64,000 nt of DNA. Origin: Pelomonas dachongensis (lineage in GTDB: Bacteria > Pseudomonadota > Gammaproteobacteria > Burkholderiales > Burkholderiaceae_C). Position 1 is the stretch's first letter. Each line of letters begins with the position of its first letter. The stretch spans positions 124,001-188,000 of the forward strand of contig NZ_JBIGHY010000002.1 in NCBI RefSeq assembly GCF_043555865.1, read 5' to 3'. The translations under genes were made by a program, and so were the position numbers. Positions 1 through 7,823 of this stretch are shown here, in pieces. The notes beneath the pieces were generated by a model, which saw only the letters and a program-made list of their open reading frames with translations, did not search any database and was not told the DNA's origin.

Positions 1-3000
1 CCAGGTCGTTCATGGCGTCCTGCGCCGGGGCCTCGTCGGCCACCTGGGCGAACAGCCAGTCCACCATGCGCTGCATCTGCCGCCAGGTGATGTGGTCCAC
101 GCCCAGGCTCTCGTTGCCGAAGCCGGGCAGCACCGTCAATAGGCGCAACGACACCGCCGCGTCGAGCTGAGAGAACAGCGCCGTCCAGCGCAGCCGCGTG
201 GCCGGCGGCACTGTGCAGAAAGCCGCATGCAGGCAGGCCGAGACGCCCGCCACGTCGTCCAGCAACTGGGCGGCGGCCAGCGTGACCTCGCGCCGCTGCG
301 TGCCGACCTGCAGCAGGTCGCGCACGTTGGCGATGCGCTGCACGGGTTCGATGGCCTGGCGCCAGCTGGTCGCATCGAAGCCCACCAGTTGCCGTGCCGA
401 GTCCTGGTAGGACTGCGCGATGCGCTCGGTGTGGCGCTCGAAGGTGGTTGCCAGCATCAGGCCGGTCGCCGTGTGCGCGCCATTCGCCACGCCCAGCAGG
501 CTCACCGTCGACACCGCCTGGCCCAGGAACACGCGCTGCTGCGCCTGCGCCACCACCCGCTCGATGTCGGTGATGCGGTCCAGCTTCACGAACACGTCGG
601 CGATGGGCCGCAGCCAGCGCACCGGCACGTCGCGCAGCGTGTCGACCATCGCCATCAGCTCGGGCGGCGCGTCGTGGGCATCGTTGCGGCAGCGCGGCAC
701 GGGGTCGGCCACGTCGGCCGGCTGCGCGGCCAGCAGCGGGGTGTCCTGCAGCGCCAGCGTGACGCGCGGGCGGCGGAACACCAGGTAGGGCACATGCTCG
801 GCCAGGATGGCGCGGCGCTTCGCTGCCAGCGCGGCCAGGCGCGCCTGCTCCTCGTCGCGCAGCGCGCGCGCGACCGACAGGTCGTGCCTCACCTCGGCCA
901 GGCGCAGCGCCAGCGCCGCCAGCAGGTCCTGCAGCCGCGTGGTGACGCCGGCAATGCGTTCGCGTGCGGCCTTCGCGTCGGCCTGCAACCGGCGGTAGTC
1001 CTCCGCGCGCAGCTCCATGCCGCGCAGGAAGCGGATGGTGTTGTCGATGGCGTCAATGCCGCGGCGGAAGTACACCGCCTCGTGCAGGTCGGTGCCGACG
1101 TCGGCGGCGTCCTCGTCGCTGAGGTCGGCGCCGCCCAGCAGGTCGCCGGCCGTCACGCGGGTGGGGTCGTCGCCGGTTGGCTTGCGGTAGCCGTAGATGG
1201 GCAGGTCGTCGACCACCAAGCCGCTGGCCTTCAGGCCGTTGATTCCGCCCACGACGAAGTCGTTCTTGCCCTTGGCCGCCGTGTTGCTGGACACCACAGA
1301 CGCCGGCAGCGTGAAGCGCTCGGCGACGGTGACGGTGTTGTAGGTGGCGCCGATGAGGCTGGCGCCCACCACGTCCTTGATGGCCGGCGGCGTCTCCAGG
1401 CTCAGCTGCACCGGCCGCACGCCCACGCCGCCGATGACACCGACCGCTGCTTTGCCGCCGATGACCTTCACCGGCGTGACGGCGATCTCCGGCGAAATCT
1501 TGACCGCCCCGTCCACCTCCAGCCGCGACCGCCCGCCGACCCCGATCACCGGCGAGGGCGCTTCGCGCAGCAGCAGCGCGGTTGGCGCCGGCGCAGCGAA
1601 CAGCGACGTGCCGGCCGACGACAGCGCGAAGGTACTGGTGGGCACCGAAAGGCGGTTGCCGTTCTCGGCCAGGCGCAGTGCGGCCACGTTGCCGGCCCCC
1701 ACCCGCGCCGCCGCCGCTCCCACACGGGCCCGCGTCGCCCGTTCGAACACAGGCGGCGCGACGGCCTTTTCGTTCAGCCGCTTGAAGTAGTCGTTGAACT
1801 CCTTCTCGGTGGCGACCGGGTTGTCGCTGCGCTGCACGAGCTCGGCCGCCGCCGGTGAGGTCAGGAAGCGGCCGGCGTCGTCGGTGCCAAGCACGCTTTG
1901 CCGCAACCGGAAGATGTCGGTGCGCGCCCGCAGGAAGCCGAAGTCGACGTGGTCTCCCGCCGCCTTGATGCGACCGTCCAGGCGCTGGATCAGTTCGTCC
2001 AGCCCGCCATCGACGGGGCGCGGCGGCGTGGTGGCGGTGCGGCCGGCGGGTGGTTCGCCCAGCTCGACGGTCAGCAGGCCCGCGCGGAAGTTCTTCCAGC
2101 TCGCCAGCAGCTTGTCGAGTTCGCTGACGTGGCGGGTGTGCGGGCGCGCGCCGGGCGGCGCGGCACTGTCGCCCTGCTGCGGCGCCAGCGGTTCCAGCGG
2201 CACTCCCAGCGCGGCGTCCTCGGACGCATCGGCGGCGGCGCCCTGCTCCACCCACACCCAGCCGCTGGCGTCGCTCACCTGCGCACCTGGCGGCAGCGCG
2301 TCGCTGACCCAGAACGACTCGACCCCGCTGGCGGCCCGGCCCGCGTGGCCCCAGCTCACCTCGCTGGGCTCGTCGCCGCCGAAGATGGCGAACGCAAGGC
2401 CGTCGATCTTCTGGCCTGCCAGGCCGGCACGCGCCATCGGCACAGACAGGCGCGTCCACACGCCCGTCGGCGGCAGGTCGCCGATGCGGTCGCCACCCGC
2501 CTCGCGCGGCACGCGGCCCCAGGTGAAGGGGCGCGTCGTCAGCGCAGCCTGCGGGGGCTCGCCGCTCACCAGCGGCCGCACGCCGATGCCGGCCGGCGGC
2601 CGGTCGATGCGAACGAAGACCACCAGTTCGTCGCTGGCCTGGAACTCCAGCTTCAAGTGCGCGTCCTTGAACTCGTGCATCTCCGCGCCATTGGCGACGG
2701 TGCTGGAGCGGTGGATGCGCGCAAAGGCGAGCGCGTCGAGCGCGCCGGTCTCGTCGGGCAGCGCGTTCGGATCGTCCTGCGGGTAGCTGGGCGTGTCGCC
2801 CACCAACGCTTGCGTCAGCAGGTCGAAGCGGCGGCGCAGCGCGTCGCGCCGGGTCAGCAGCTGCAGCCGCTCGCCGGTCAGGCGGGCGACCTCCAGGTCG
2901 AACAGCGGATGCAGCGGCAGGTCCAGCTTCAGCAGGTCGGGGTCGTACAAGCGCGCTGGCACGGGCACCAGCAGCTGCACCTGGTCGCGCAGCGACAGGT

Positions 3001-4258
3001 TGAACGGCAGCAGCGGCGACGCCTCGGCGATCAGTGCGTCCACCATGTCCAGCGGCACCGGCTGGGCCTGCACGTCGAAGCTGGGTGGGAAAAACCGTTG
3101 TCGCCCCGCTGCGAAATCGGCCATGTCGCGCGGCAGGATGCCGGCCGGCGGCAACCAATCGAACTGCCGGGCCAGCGCGTCGGCCTGGCGCTGTGCTGGC
3201 GCGAGTTCGGCTAGGTGTTCTAGCAGCTGCGAGACGCGTGCCTGCCACAGCACGTCATCGCCCGACCACGGCACCAGCGCGCTGCGGTTGCGCCGCCCGC
3301 CGCCCTGGCGCACCACCGCACCCCGGTCGGCGAAGACGGGCTTGAACTGCGCATCGAAAGCCACCAGCGAGAGCGGCACACCCAGCAGCTCCCAGGGCCA
3401 GGGCTGACCGCGCTCGGCTACCTGGCCCGCCTGCGCGGCGAGCGCGTCCAGCTCGGCCGGCGACAGGCTGGCGCGCTCCATCCATTCGCGCATGGAGCGC
3501 GGCACGGCGACGGACAGCCGCTCGCGCTCGGCGTTGAACACCGCGTAGGCCAGCCGGTTGCGCAGCCGCGGATCGACGTGGACGTCGTCTTCGCTCCACG
3601 GCGGCAGCGGCCGGTCCTGCGGCCAAGGCGCCCAGACGAGCTGGAAGCCGTCCTCCCAGGCGGCGCGCGAGAAGGCACTCTCGTCGGTGGCGTTCGGGCA
3701 CGGGGAATCGATGGCGTCACTGCGGTCCAGCGCGATGGTGCGCGGCATCGCCACCAGCGCCATCGCATGCGGCAGGAAGCTGGCACCGTCCAGCTCGGCC
3801 AGCACCTGGGCCAGCGAGGTCTGGCGCTGGAAGCTGGACAGCCGCTCCCACGGCGTGGCGCCGAGGTGATGGTCTTCCAGCGCCTGCTCGACCCGCGGCG
3901 AGATCACGCTGATGGCGTCGAACGCGATGTGCAGCGGGTAGGCAAGCTCGATGTCCTGCCCGTCCGGCGCGATGGCACGGCCGGGCAGCAGCACCAGCGT
4001 GTCGCCCTCGATGGCGAGCTCCAGTCCGTCGATGATGCCGGGCGCCACCGACTGGCCGAGCCGCATCGCGTCGGCGATGCGGCCGCGCTGCTCCTCGATC
4101 AGCGCGGTGTGCGTCAGCGAGCGCTGCGGGAACAGGTGCAGCCGCTTGCGCAGCGGCGGCTCGCCGGCCCCCGCCTTGGCATAGGGCCCCAGCGCGGGCA
4201 CGGTCGCGAGGACGTGCTCGCCTGCCAGGGGCCGGTCGATGCTGCGCAGGATCTTCAT
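1..4258 (-). CDS. Large injection-system-associated protein, C-terminus cut by window edge
   Basis: Open from an ATG at 4258 to the left edge with no stop, giving 1419 visible residues; the true end lies outside. The ATG follows directly on the TAA of the upstream gene, so the two are translationally coupled. The sequence begins MKILRSIDRPLAGEHVLATV. Near residue 420 it has a hydrophobic stretch VQLLVPVPARLYDP that resembles LSLLIVAPVTRQQLEQ of the next protein in the operon. Around residue 1065 there is a segment FLRGMELRAEDYRRLQADAK that weakly matches the motif shared by the next two proteins, followed by an Ala/Arg/Glu-rich, probably coiled-coil stretch (about 1080-1150). No enzyme motif was recognised. 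By its place at the end of a contractile injection operon I infer a baseplate, fibre or accessory structural role. It could also be a cargo-related protein. Confidence 0.7.
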   Translation of the reverse strand, partial: MKILRSIDRPLAGEHVLATVPALGPYAKAGAGEPPLRKRLHLFPQRSLTHTALIEEQRGRIADAMRLGQSVAPGIIDGLELAIEGDTLVLLPGRAIAPDGQDIELAYPLHIAFDAISVISPRVEQALEDHHLGATPWERLSSFQRQTSLAQVLAELDGASFLPHAMALVAMPRTIALDRSDAIDSPCPNATDESAFSRAAWEDGFQLVWAPWPQDRPLPPWSEDDVHVDPRLRNRLAYAVFNAERERLSVAVPRSMREWMERASLSPAELDALAAQAGQVAERGQPWPWELLGVPLSLVAFDAQFKPVFADRGAVVRQGGGRRNRSALVPWSGDDVLWQARVSQLLEHLAELAPAQRQADALARQFDWLPPAGILPRDMADFAAGRQRFFPPSFDVQAQPVPLDMVDALIAEASPLLPFNLSLRDQVQLLVPVPARLYDPDLLKLDLPLHPLFDLEVARLTGERLQLLTRRDALRRRFDLLTQALVGDTPSYPQDDPNALPDETGALDALAFARIHRSSTVANGAEMHEFKDAHLKLEFQASDELVVFVRIDRPPAGIGVRPLVSGEPPQAALTTRPFTWGRVPREAGGDRIGDLPPTGVWTRLSVPMARAGLAGQKIDGLAFAIFGGDEPSEVSWGHAGRAASGVESFWVSDALPPGAQVSDASGWVWVEQGAAADASEDAALGVPLEPLAPQQGDSAAPPGARPHTRHVSELDKLLASWKNFRAGLLTVELGEPPAGRTATTPPRPVDGGLDELIQRLDGRIKAAGDHVDFGFLRARTDIFRLRQSVLGTDDAGRFLTSPAAAELVQRSDNPVATEKEFNDYFKRLNEKAVAPPVFERATRARVGAAAARVGAGNVAALRLAENGNRLSVPTSTFALSSAGTSLFAAPAPTALLLREAPSPVIGVGGRSRLEVDGAVKISPEIAVTPVKVIGGKAAVGVIGGVGVRPVQLSLETPPAIKDVVGASLIGATYNTVTVAERFTLPASVVSSNTAAKGKNDFVVGGINGLKASGLVVDDLPIYGYRKPTGDDPTRVTAGDLLGGADLSDEDAADVGTDLHEAVYFRRGIDAIDNTIRFLRGMELRAEDYRRLQADAKAARERIAGVTTRLQDLLAALALRLAEVRHDLSVARALRDEEQARLAALAAKRRAILAEHVPYLVFRRPRVTLALQDTPLLAAQPADVADPVPRCRNDAHDAPPELMAMVDTLRDVPVRWLRPIADVFVKLDRITDIERVVAQAQQRVFLGQAVSTVSLLGVANGAHTATGLMLATTFERHTERIAQSYQDSARQLVGFDATSWRQAIEPVQRIANVRDLLQVGTQRREVTLAAAQLLDDVAGVSACLHAAFCTVPPATRLRWTALFSQLDAAVSLRLLTVLPGFGNESLGVDHITWRQMQRMVDWLFAQVADEAPAQDAMNDL

Positions 4259-6241
4259 TTATTGCTCCAGCTTGGGCTTCACGCCGGCAAGCGCGGCCAG
4301 CCGCAGGCCGGCGTCGGGCGCCTGCGCCGCATCGCGCAGCTGCAGCGCGAAGCCTGCGTGCTGCAGCACGGGCAGCGACCGCACGGCGCGGTCCAGGTGC
4401 TGCGCCACTCCGCTGTCAGCCACGGACTTCACCAGTTCGGCCGTCTGGAGATCTTTCTTCACGTCCGGCGCGGCCGCCTGCGCCAGCGCGTCGAAGCCCT
4501 CGCCCAGCCGGGGGTCGCCGAACGCGCGGGCGACTTCCAGCACGTCGTCGTGCTGCAGGCCGTCATCGCCGCGGGCATCGGCGCGCAGCGACAGCGCCGA
4601 GAACGCGCTGCGGCGCAGCAGGTCGGACGTGGCCAGCACCTGGTTGCCGAGGTCGGCGGAGACGGCCAGCTTGGGAGCGGCCAGCAGGTTCACGGCCTCG
4701 GCGCGTGCCAGCGTCGGGATCTTGGCGACCAGGCTGCCGAAGCGCGTCAGCACCGCGTCGGCGCGCAAACGCACGTCGACCTCGGCGTCCAGGGCACGGG
4801 CATCGCCCGCCAGCCGCAGCGTGGTGCCGGAGATCTCGGCCGTGTAGGGCAACTGGCGTTTGCGCAGGTACCAGAACATGCCGCGCCCCTGCGCGCCGGC
4901 GGCGGCCTGCGTGCGCGCGGCCTCGATGGCGCGCTGCCAGGCCTGCGCCAGGCCGTCCGCCGGCACCTCCAGCACCGGGGGGCGGATCAGCAGGTCGGGC
5001 TGCGACAGGCGCACCAGCGACTCGAACGGGGAACGCTTGGCAATCAGCCCGGCCGAGGCCGAGCGCACCGGCCGCACCACCGTCTGCAGCGAGCGCTTGT
5101 GCTGCTCCAGCTGCTGGCGCGTGACCGGCGCCACGATGAGCAGGGACAGGTGGTCCAGGTCGTCGTCCGCGGCGCGCAGGTCGATGGGCGGCAGCGCGAG
5201 CGCCTCCTGCACCAGTGCGGCCAGTTCGTCGCTGGGGATGAAGGCGAACTCGCAGTCCACCAGCGGCGGGAAGTAGCTCTGCAGCAGCGTCAGTGCGCCC
5301 AGCTCGGTCTCGAAGCGCAGAGTTGCCGCCGGCAGCGGCCCCACCGGCGGCAGCACCTCGAACTGCCGCGCCGCCGCAAACCCGGCCTGCACCGTGCCGG
5401 TATCAATGTCGTCCATCTGGTCCTGGTGCTGCTTCAGCCAGGCTTCCAGCAGCGCGCGCGGCCGTTGCGACAGCCCAGCCGCCAGCGTGGACTCGGCGCC
5501 AACTTCGCGCCGCACCATGTGCACGTCGATCCAGCGCAGCGTGCCGCCCTCCAGGCACACCATGGCCAGCGGCAGCGCGTCCTGCAGCACGCCGGGGCGC
5601 TGGCGGTCGAAGAAGATCTCGCGCGCAACGCGCGAGCGCCGCGCGTTGGCGTTCTCCACACCGGCGCGGTCCGGATAGGGAATCAGCGTGATGGCCGTGG
5701 CTTCGATGATGTCGCCGTCACGCACCGTGCGCTGGCCGTCCAGCGTGGTCGGGTAGGCCGCCGTCGGGTTGGCGCTGAACTCGATGGGCCGCAGCGCCAG
5801 CACGAACAGGCCGCTGCGGTTCACAGCACTGGCCGCGGGCAGCAGCTTCACGCCCAGCTGGGCATCGAGTTGCGCCGCCATCGGCAGCGCGGCGATGGCC
5901 ACGGTCTGCCGGCTGTCGATGTTCACCAGGTCGCCGCTGGGCGTGACGCCGATCCCCGGCTCAATGACGAGCTGCGGGCTGTTGGACGCCGCCTGCGTGC
6001 CCAGGCCCACCATCAGCCCGCGGATGACGCCCGCACCCATGGCCTGCGCCAGGTCGGACTGCCGCGCGCGGATGTAGTCCTGGTCGGCGGTGAGGTCGTC
6101 GGCGGTCAGGAAGCGGCCATCGAAGTAGAACGGCCGCCGCCGGCCGGCATCGACGATGAGCGCGCCGGCCGCCAGTTGGGCCTGCAGCCGGGCGTCGTCC
6201 TGCGCGTCCTGGATGGTGATTTCGCGGGTCGGGGTTGGCAT
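4259..6241 (-). CDS. Injection-system-associated protein with the GxxLxAxDxxxxQxY motif (660 aa)
   Basis: The chosen start is the ATG at 6241, preceded by GAGGAG at good distance; the frame stays open upstream, but those codons run into the neighbouring gene. Residues 38-79 carry a motif of the form FYFDGRFLTADDL, then DYIRAR, then GAGVIRGLMVGLG. The same pattern occurs in the following upstream gene, so these two are members of one family, of a kind found repeatedly beside eCIS baseplate genes. The rest is alpha/beta without recognised catalytic residues. The C-terminal third is rich in Ala and Leu helices. The stop codon touches the start of the large downstream gene. Function is unknown; a baseplate periphery or fibre-network role is inferred from context only. 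Confidence 0.75.
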   Translation of the reverse strand: MPTPTREITIQDAQDDARLQAQLAAGALIVDAGRRRPFYFDGRFLTADDLTADQDYIRARQSDLAQAMGAGVIRGLMVGLGTQAASNSPQLVIEPGIGVTPSGDLVNIDSRQTVAIAALPMAAQLDAQLGVKLLPAASAVNRSGLFVLALRPIEFSANPTAAYPTTLDGQRTVRDGDIIEATAITLIPYPDRAGVENANARRSRVAREIFFDRQRPGVLQDALPLAMVCLEGGTLRWIDVHMVRREVGAESTLAAGLSQRPRALLEAWLKQHQDQMDDIDTGTVQAGFAAARQFEVLPPVGPLPAATLRFETELGALTLLQSYFPPLVDCEFAFIPSDELAALVQEALALPPIDLRAADDDLDHLSLLIVAPVTRQQLEQHKRSLQTVVRPVRSASAGLIAKRSPFESLVRLSQPDLLIRPPVLEVPADGLAQAWQRAIEAARTQAAAGAQGRGMFWYLRKRQLPYTAEISGTTLRLAGDARALDAEVDVRLRADAVLTRFGSLVAKIPTLARAEAVNLLAAPKLAVSADLGNQVLATSDLLRRSAFSALSLRADARGDDGLQHDDVLEVARAFGDPRLGEGFDALAQAAAPDVKKDLQTAELVKSVADSGVAQHLDRAVRSLPVLQHAGFALQLRDAAQAPDAGLRLAALAGVKPKLEQ

Positions 6242-6251
6242 CACAGGCTCC

Positions 6252-7265
6252 TCACAGCGCGCCGCGCCACGAATAAGGGTTGAAGACGATGGGCCGCAGC
6301 GCGTTGTCGGCCAGGTCGCGCCACCGCGGCTCGTGGTGCTCACCGGGTGGGGGCTGCGGTGCCGCCGCGATCGCGGCGATGGCTGCCGTGTCGACGGTGG
6401 GGAAGCGGGTCGCGTCGGCCTGTTGCACGGGGATGGCCACGCGTGCGAGCAGCACGCGGTCCCAGTCGGCCTCTACAGCGTGCTCGGCCAGCTTGGGCAG
6501 GCGCGTTGGGTCGTCATGTGACGGCTCAGGCCACGCGTCCAGCGCGCTTTCCATGCACCACAGGCGTCGCGCTGCCTCCAGCTGCACGGGGTCGGTGACG
6601 CCCTGCAGGTCGGCCAGCATGGCTTCCAGCTTCGGCGAGCGCGGCTGTGGCTGCGCCAGCGTACCCTTCGGGTTGGCCTCGGTCTCGCCGACGTCATGCG
6701 CGAGCTGCAGTGTCAGCTCGAAGGAATCTGCCAGCCGCGCCGGCACGACGTAGTCGGTGGCGTTGAACGGCCCCGCCGCGAAGGCGGGTGTCTTGCCGTG
6801 CGGGCAGGTGGCGAAGCGCAGGAACACATCGAGCACCAGGCGAGGCTCGCCCGGCGTGTCCTCGCGCACCGCGTCGATGACGTTGATGCGCTCCAGCGCC
6901 GTGGCGCCCATGGCCTCGCGCTGCGCAAGCCAGCGCGTGACGTGGATGCATTGGATGCGCCGGATCTCGATGAGCCGGCCCAGCCGGTCCAGCGCCAGCC
7001 CGGGGGCCACCTGCACCTCCAGCTCCGGGTTGTCCGCCGCCGCGCAACTGACCCGCAGACCGGCCACGGTGCCCACGCCGTACAGTGCCGCGAACGCGCG
7101 CCCCATGCGACCGCGGTGGTACAGCTGCTCGGCCGCAAAGTCCTCCGCGCCCAGCAGCACGCCGGTGGCGTAGTGGACGCGCTCGGGCACGCCGCGCGGC
7201 GCGAGGCTGTCGGCGACCAAGTCGTCGGCCTGTTCTTTCACGAGGCTGGTGTCGGCGGCGCCCAT
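6252..7265 (-). CDS. Injection-system-associated protein, paralogue of the neighbouring 660-aa protein (337 aa)
   Basis: The start is the ATG at 7265 with AAGGAG seven bases upstream; a longer open frame to 7466 overlaps another small gene and is rejected. Residues 31-72 hold HYATGVLLGAEDF, then QLYHRGRMG, then YGVGTVAGLRV, the same arrangement as residues 38-79 of the 660-aa protein next in the operon. The C-terminal part ends FNPYSWRGAL. Proteins with this motif occur in eCIS and related phage-tail-like loci, but I know of no assigned biochemical role. The 10-base gap to the next gene contains that gene's ribosome site, so expression is coupled. Confidence 0.75.
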   Translation of the reverse strand: MGAADTSLVKEQADDLVADSLAPRGVPERVHYATGVLLGAEDFAAEQLYHRGRMGRAFAALYGVGTVAGLRVSCAAADNPELEVQVAPGLALDRLGRLIEIRRIQCIHVTRWLAQREAMGATALERINVIDAVREDTPGEPRLVLDVFLRFATCPHGKTPAFAAGPFNATDYVVPARLADSFELTLQLAHDVGETEANPKGTLAQPQPRSPKLEAMLADLQGVTDPVQLEAARRLWCMESALDAWPEPSHDDPTRLPKLAEHAVEADWDRVLLARVAIPVQQADATRFPTVDTAAIAAIAAAPQPPPGEHHEPRWRDLADNALRPIVFNPYSWRGAL

Positions 7266-7267
7266 GC

Positions 7268-7429
7268 TCACTCCTTGAAGACCTTGATCTGCAGGCTGGC
7301 CGACGCGCTTTTGCCGGTGCTGCCCTGCACGACGAGTTGGACCCGGTAGGTGCCTGCGGGCAGCCGTGGGTCCAGCTGGACCTGGGGCTCGCGGACCGTC
7401 AGCGGCGCGTCGACCTTGAGGGTTTCCAT
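7268..7429 (-). CDS. Small beta-strand protein of the injection operon (53 aa)
   Basis: A short gene read from the ATG at 7429 to TGA at 7268-7270. It begins METLKVDAPLTVREPQVQ and continues with PAGTYRVQLVVQGSTGKSA and LQIKVFKE. The pattern LPAGTYRVQLVV is close to KPGKHVFQLVVVDDAGN of the 114-aa protein encoded just upstream, suggesting a half-length Ig/PKD-like beta sandwich or a decoration strand. It ends two bases before the next gene's ATG, and its last codons (AAGGAG) form that gene's ribosome-binding site. The tight packing and codon use like its neighbours support a real gene. Function unknown. Confidence 0.65.
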   Translation of the reverse strand: METLKVDAPLTVREPQVQLDPRLPAGTYRVQLVVQGSTGKSASASLQIKVFKE

Positions 7430-7438
7430 GACGAGCCG

Positions 7439-7783
7439 TTAGCCGCGCAGCAGCGTCCAGTTCCACACCTTGACCTCGCCACCGATGTCGCTTGAGCGGT
7501 CGCCGGTGAGGCGGAAGGCACGGCCGAACGGCACGTTCACCTCGGGCGTGGCAACGCGCTCGCCGCGTTCGGTGAGCAGGTCGATGACCGCCGTGGGCCG
7601 CTCGGTGTCCTGCACGATGATGGTCACGTTGGCGGTCTCGGACTCGTTGCCCGCGTCGTCCACAACAACGAGCTGGAACACGTGCTTGCCGGGCTTCAGC
7701 GGGGCGTTGGGGCTGACGACGACGTCGAGCAGGGGCTCGTCGGACTTGACGCTGGCATCGGTGCCGGGAACGAACTTGGCCAT
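7439..7783 (-). CDS. Small Ig/PKD-like protein of the injection operon (114 aa)
   Basis: The start is the ATG at 7783, preceded by AAGGAG; the longer upstream reading overlaps the preceding gene. The protein has GKHVFQLVVVDDAGNESE, characteristic of the last strands of bacterial Ig or PKD folds, then ERPTAVIDLL and a second beta-rich half with FRLTGDRSSDIGG and KVWNWTLLRG. The second half has the PKD layout (A-x-I ... DxSxSxD ... W-x-W). A matching PKD-like segment ends the 933-aa protein encoded upstream. There is no signal peptide, so it is probably a structural decoration of the particle. Exact role unknown. Confidence 0.65.
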   Translation of the reverse strand: MAKFVPGTDASVKSDEPLLDVVVSPNAPLKPGKHVFQLVVVDDAGNESETANVTIIVQDTERPTAVIDLLTERGERVATPEVNVPFGRAFRLTGDRSSDIGGEVKVWNWTLLRG

Positions 7784-7823
7784 GGTGGGCTCCTTGAAGT
7801 GGCTGGGGGTCGGTGGGTGGGGG

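Noticed and set aside
3578..6283. Long plus-strand open frame (about 900 codons) opposite the injection genes
   Set aside because: Product is Arg/Gln/His/Gly-rich without domains; it is the antisense of well-supported minus-strand genes, a usual effect of high GC.
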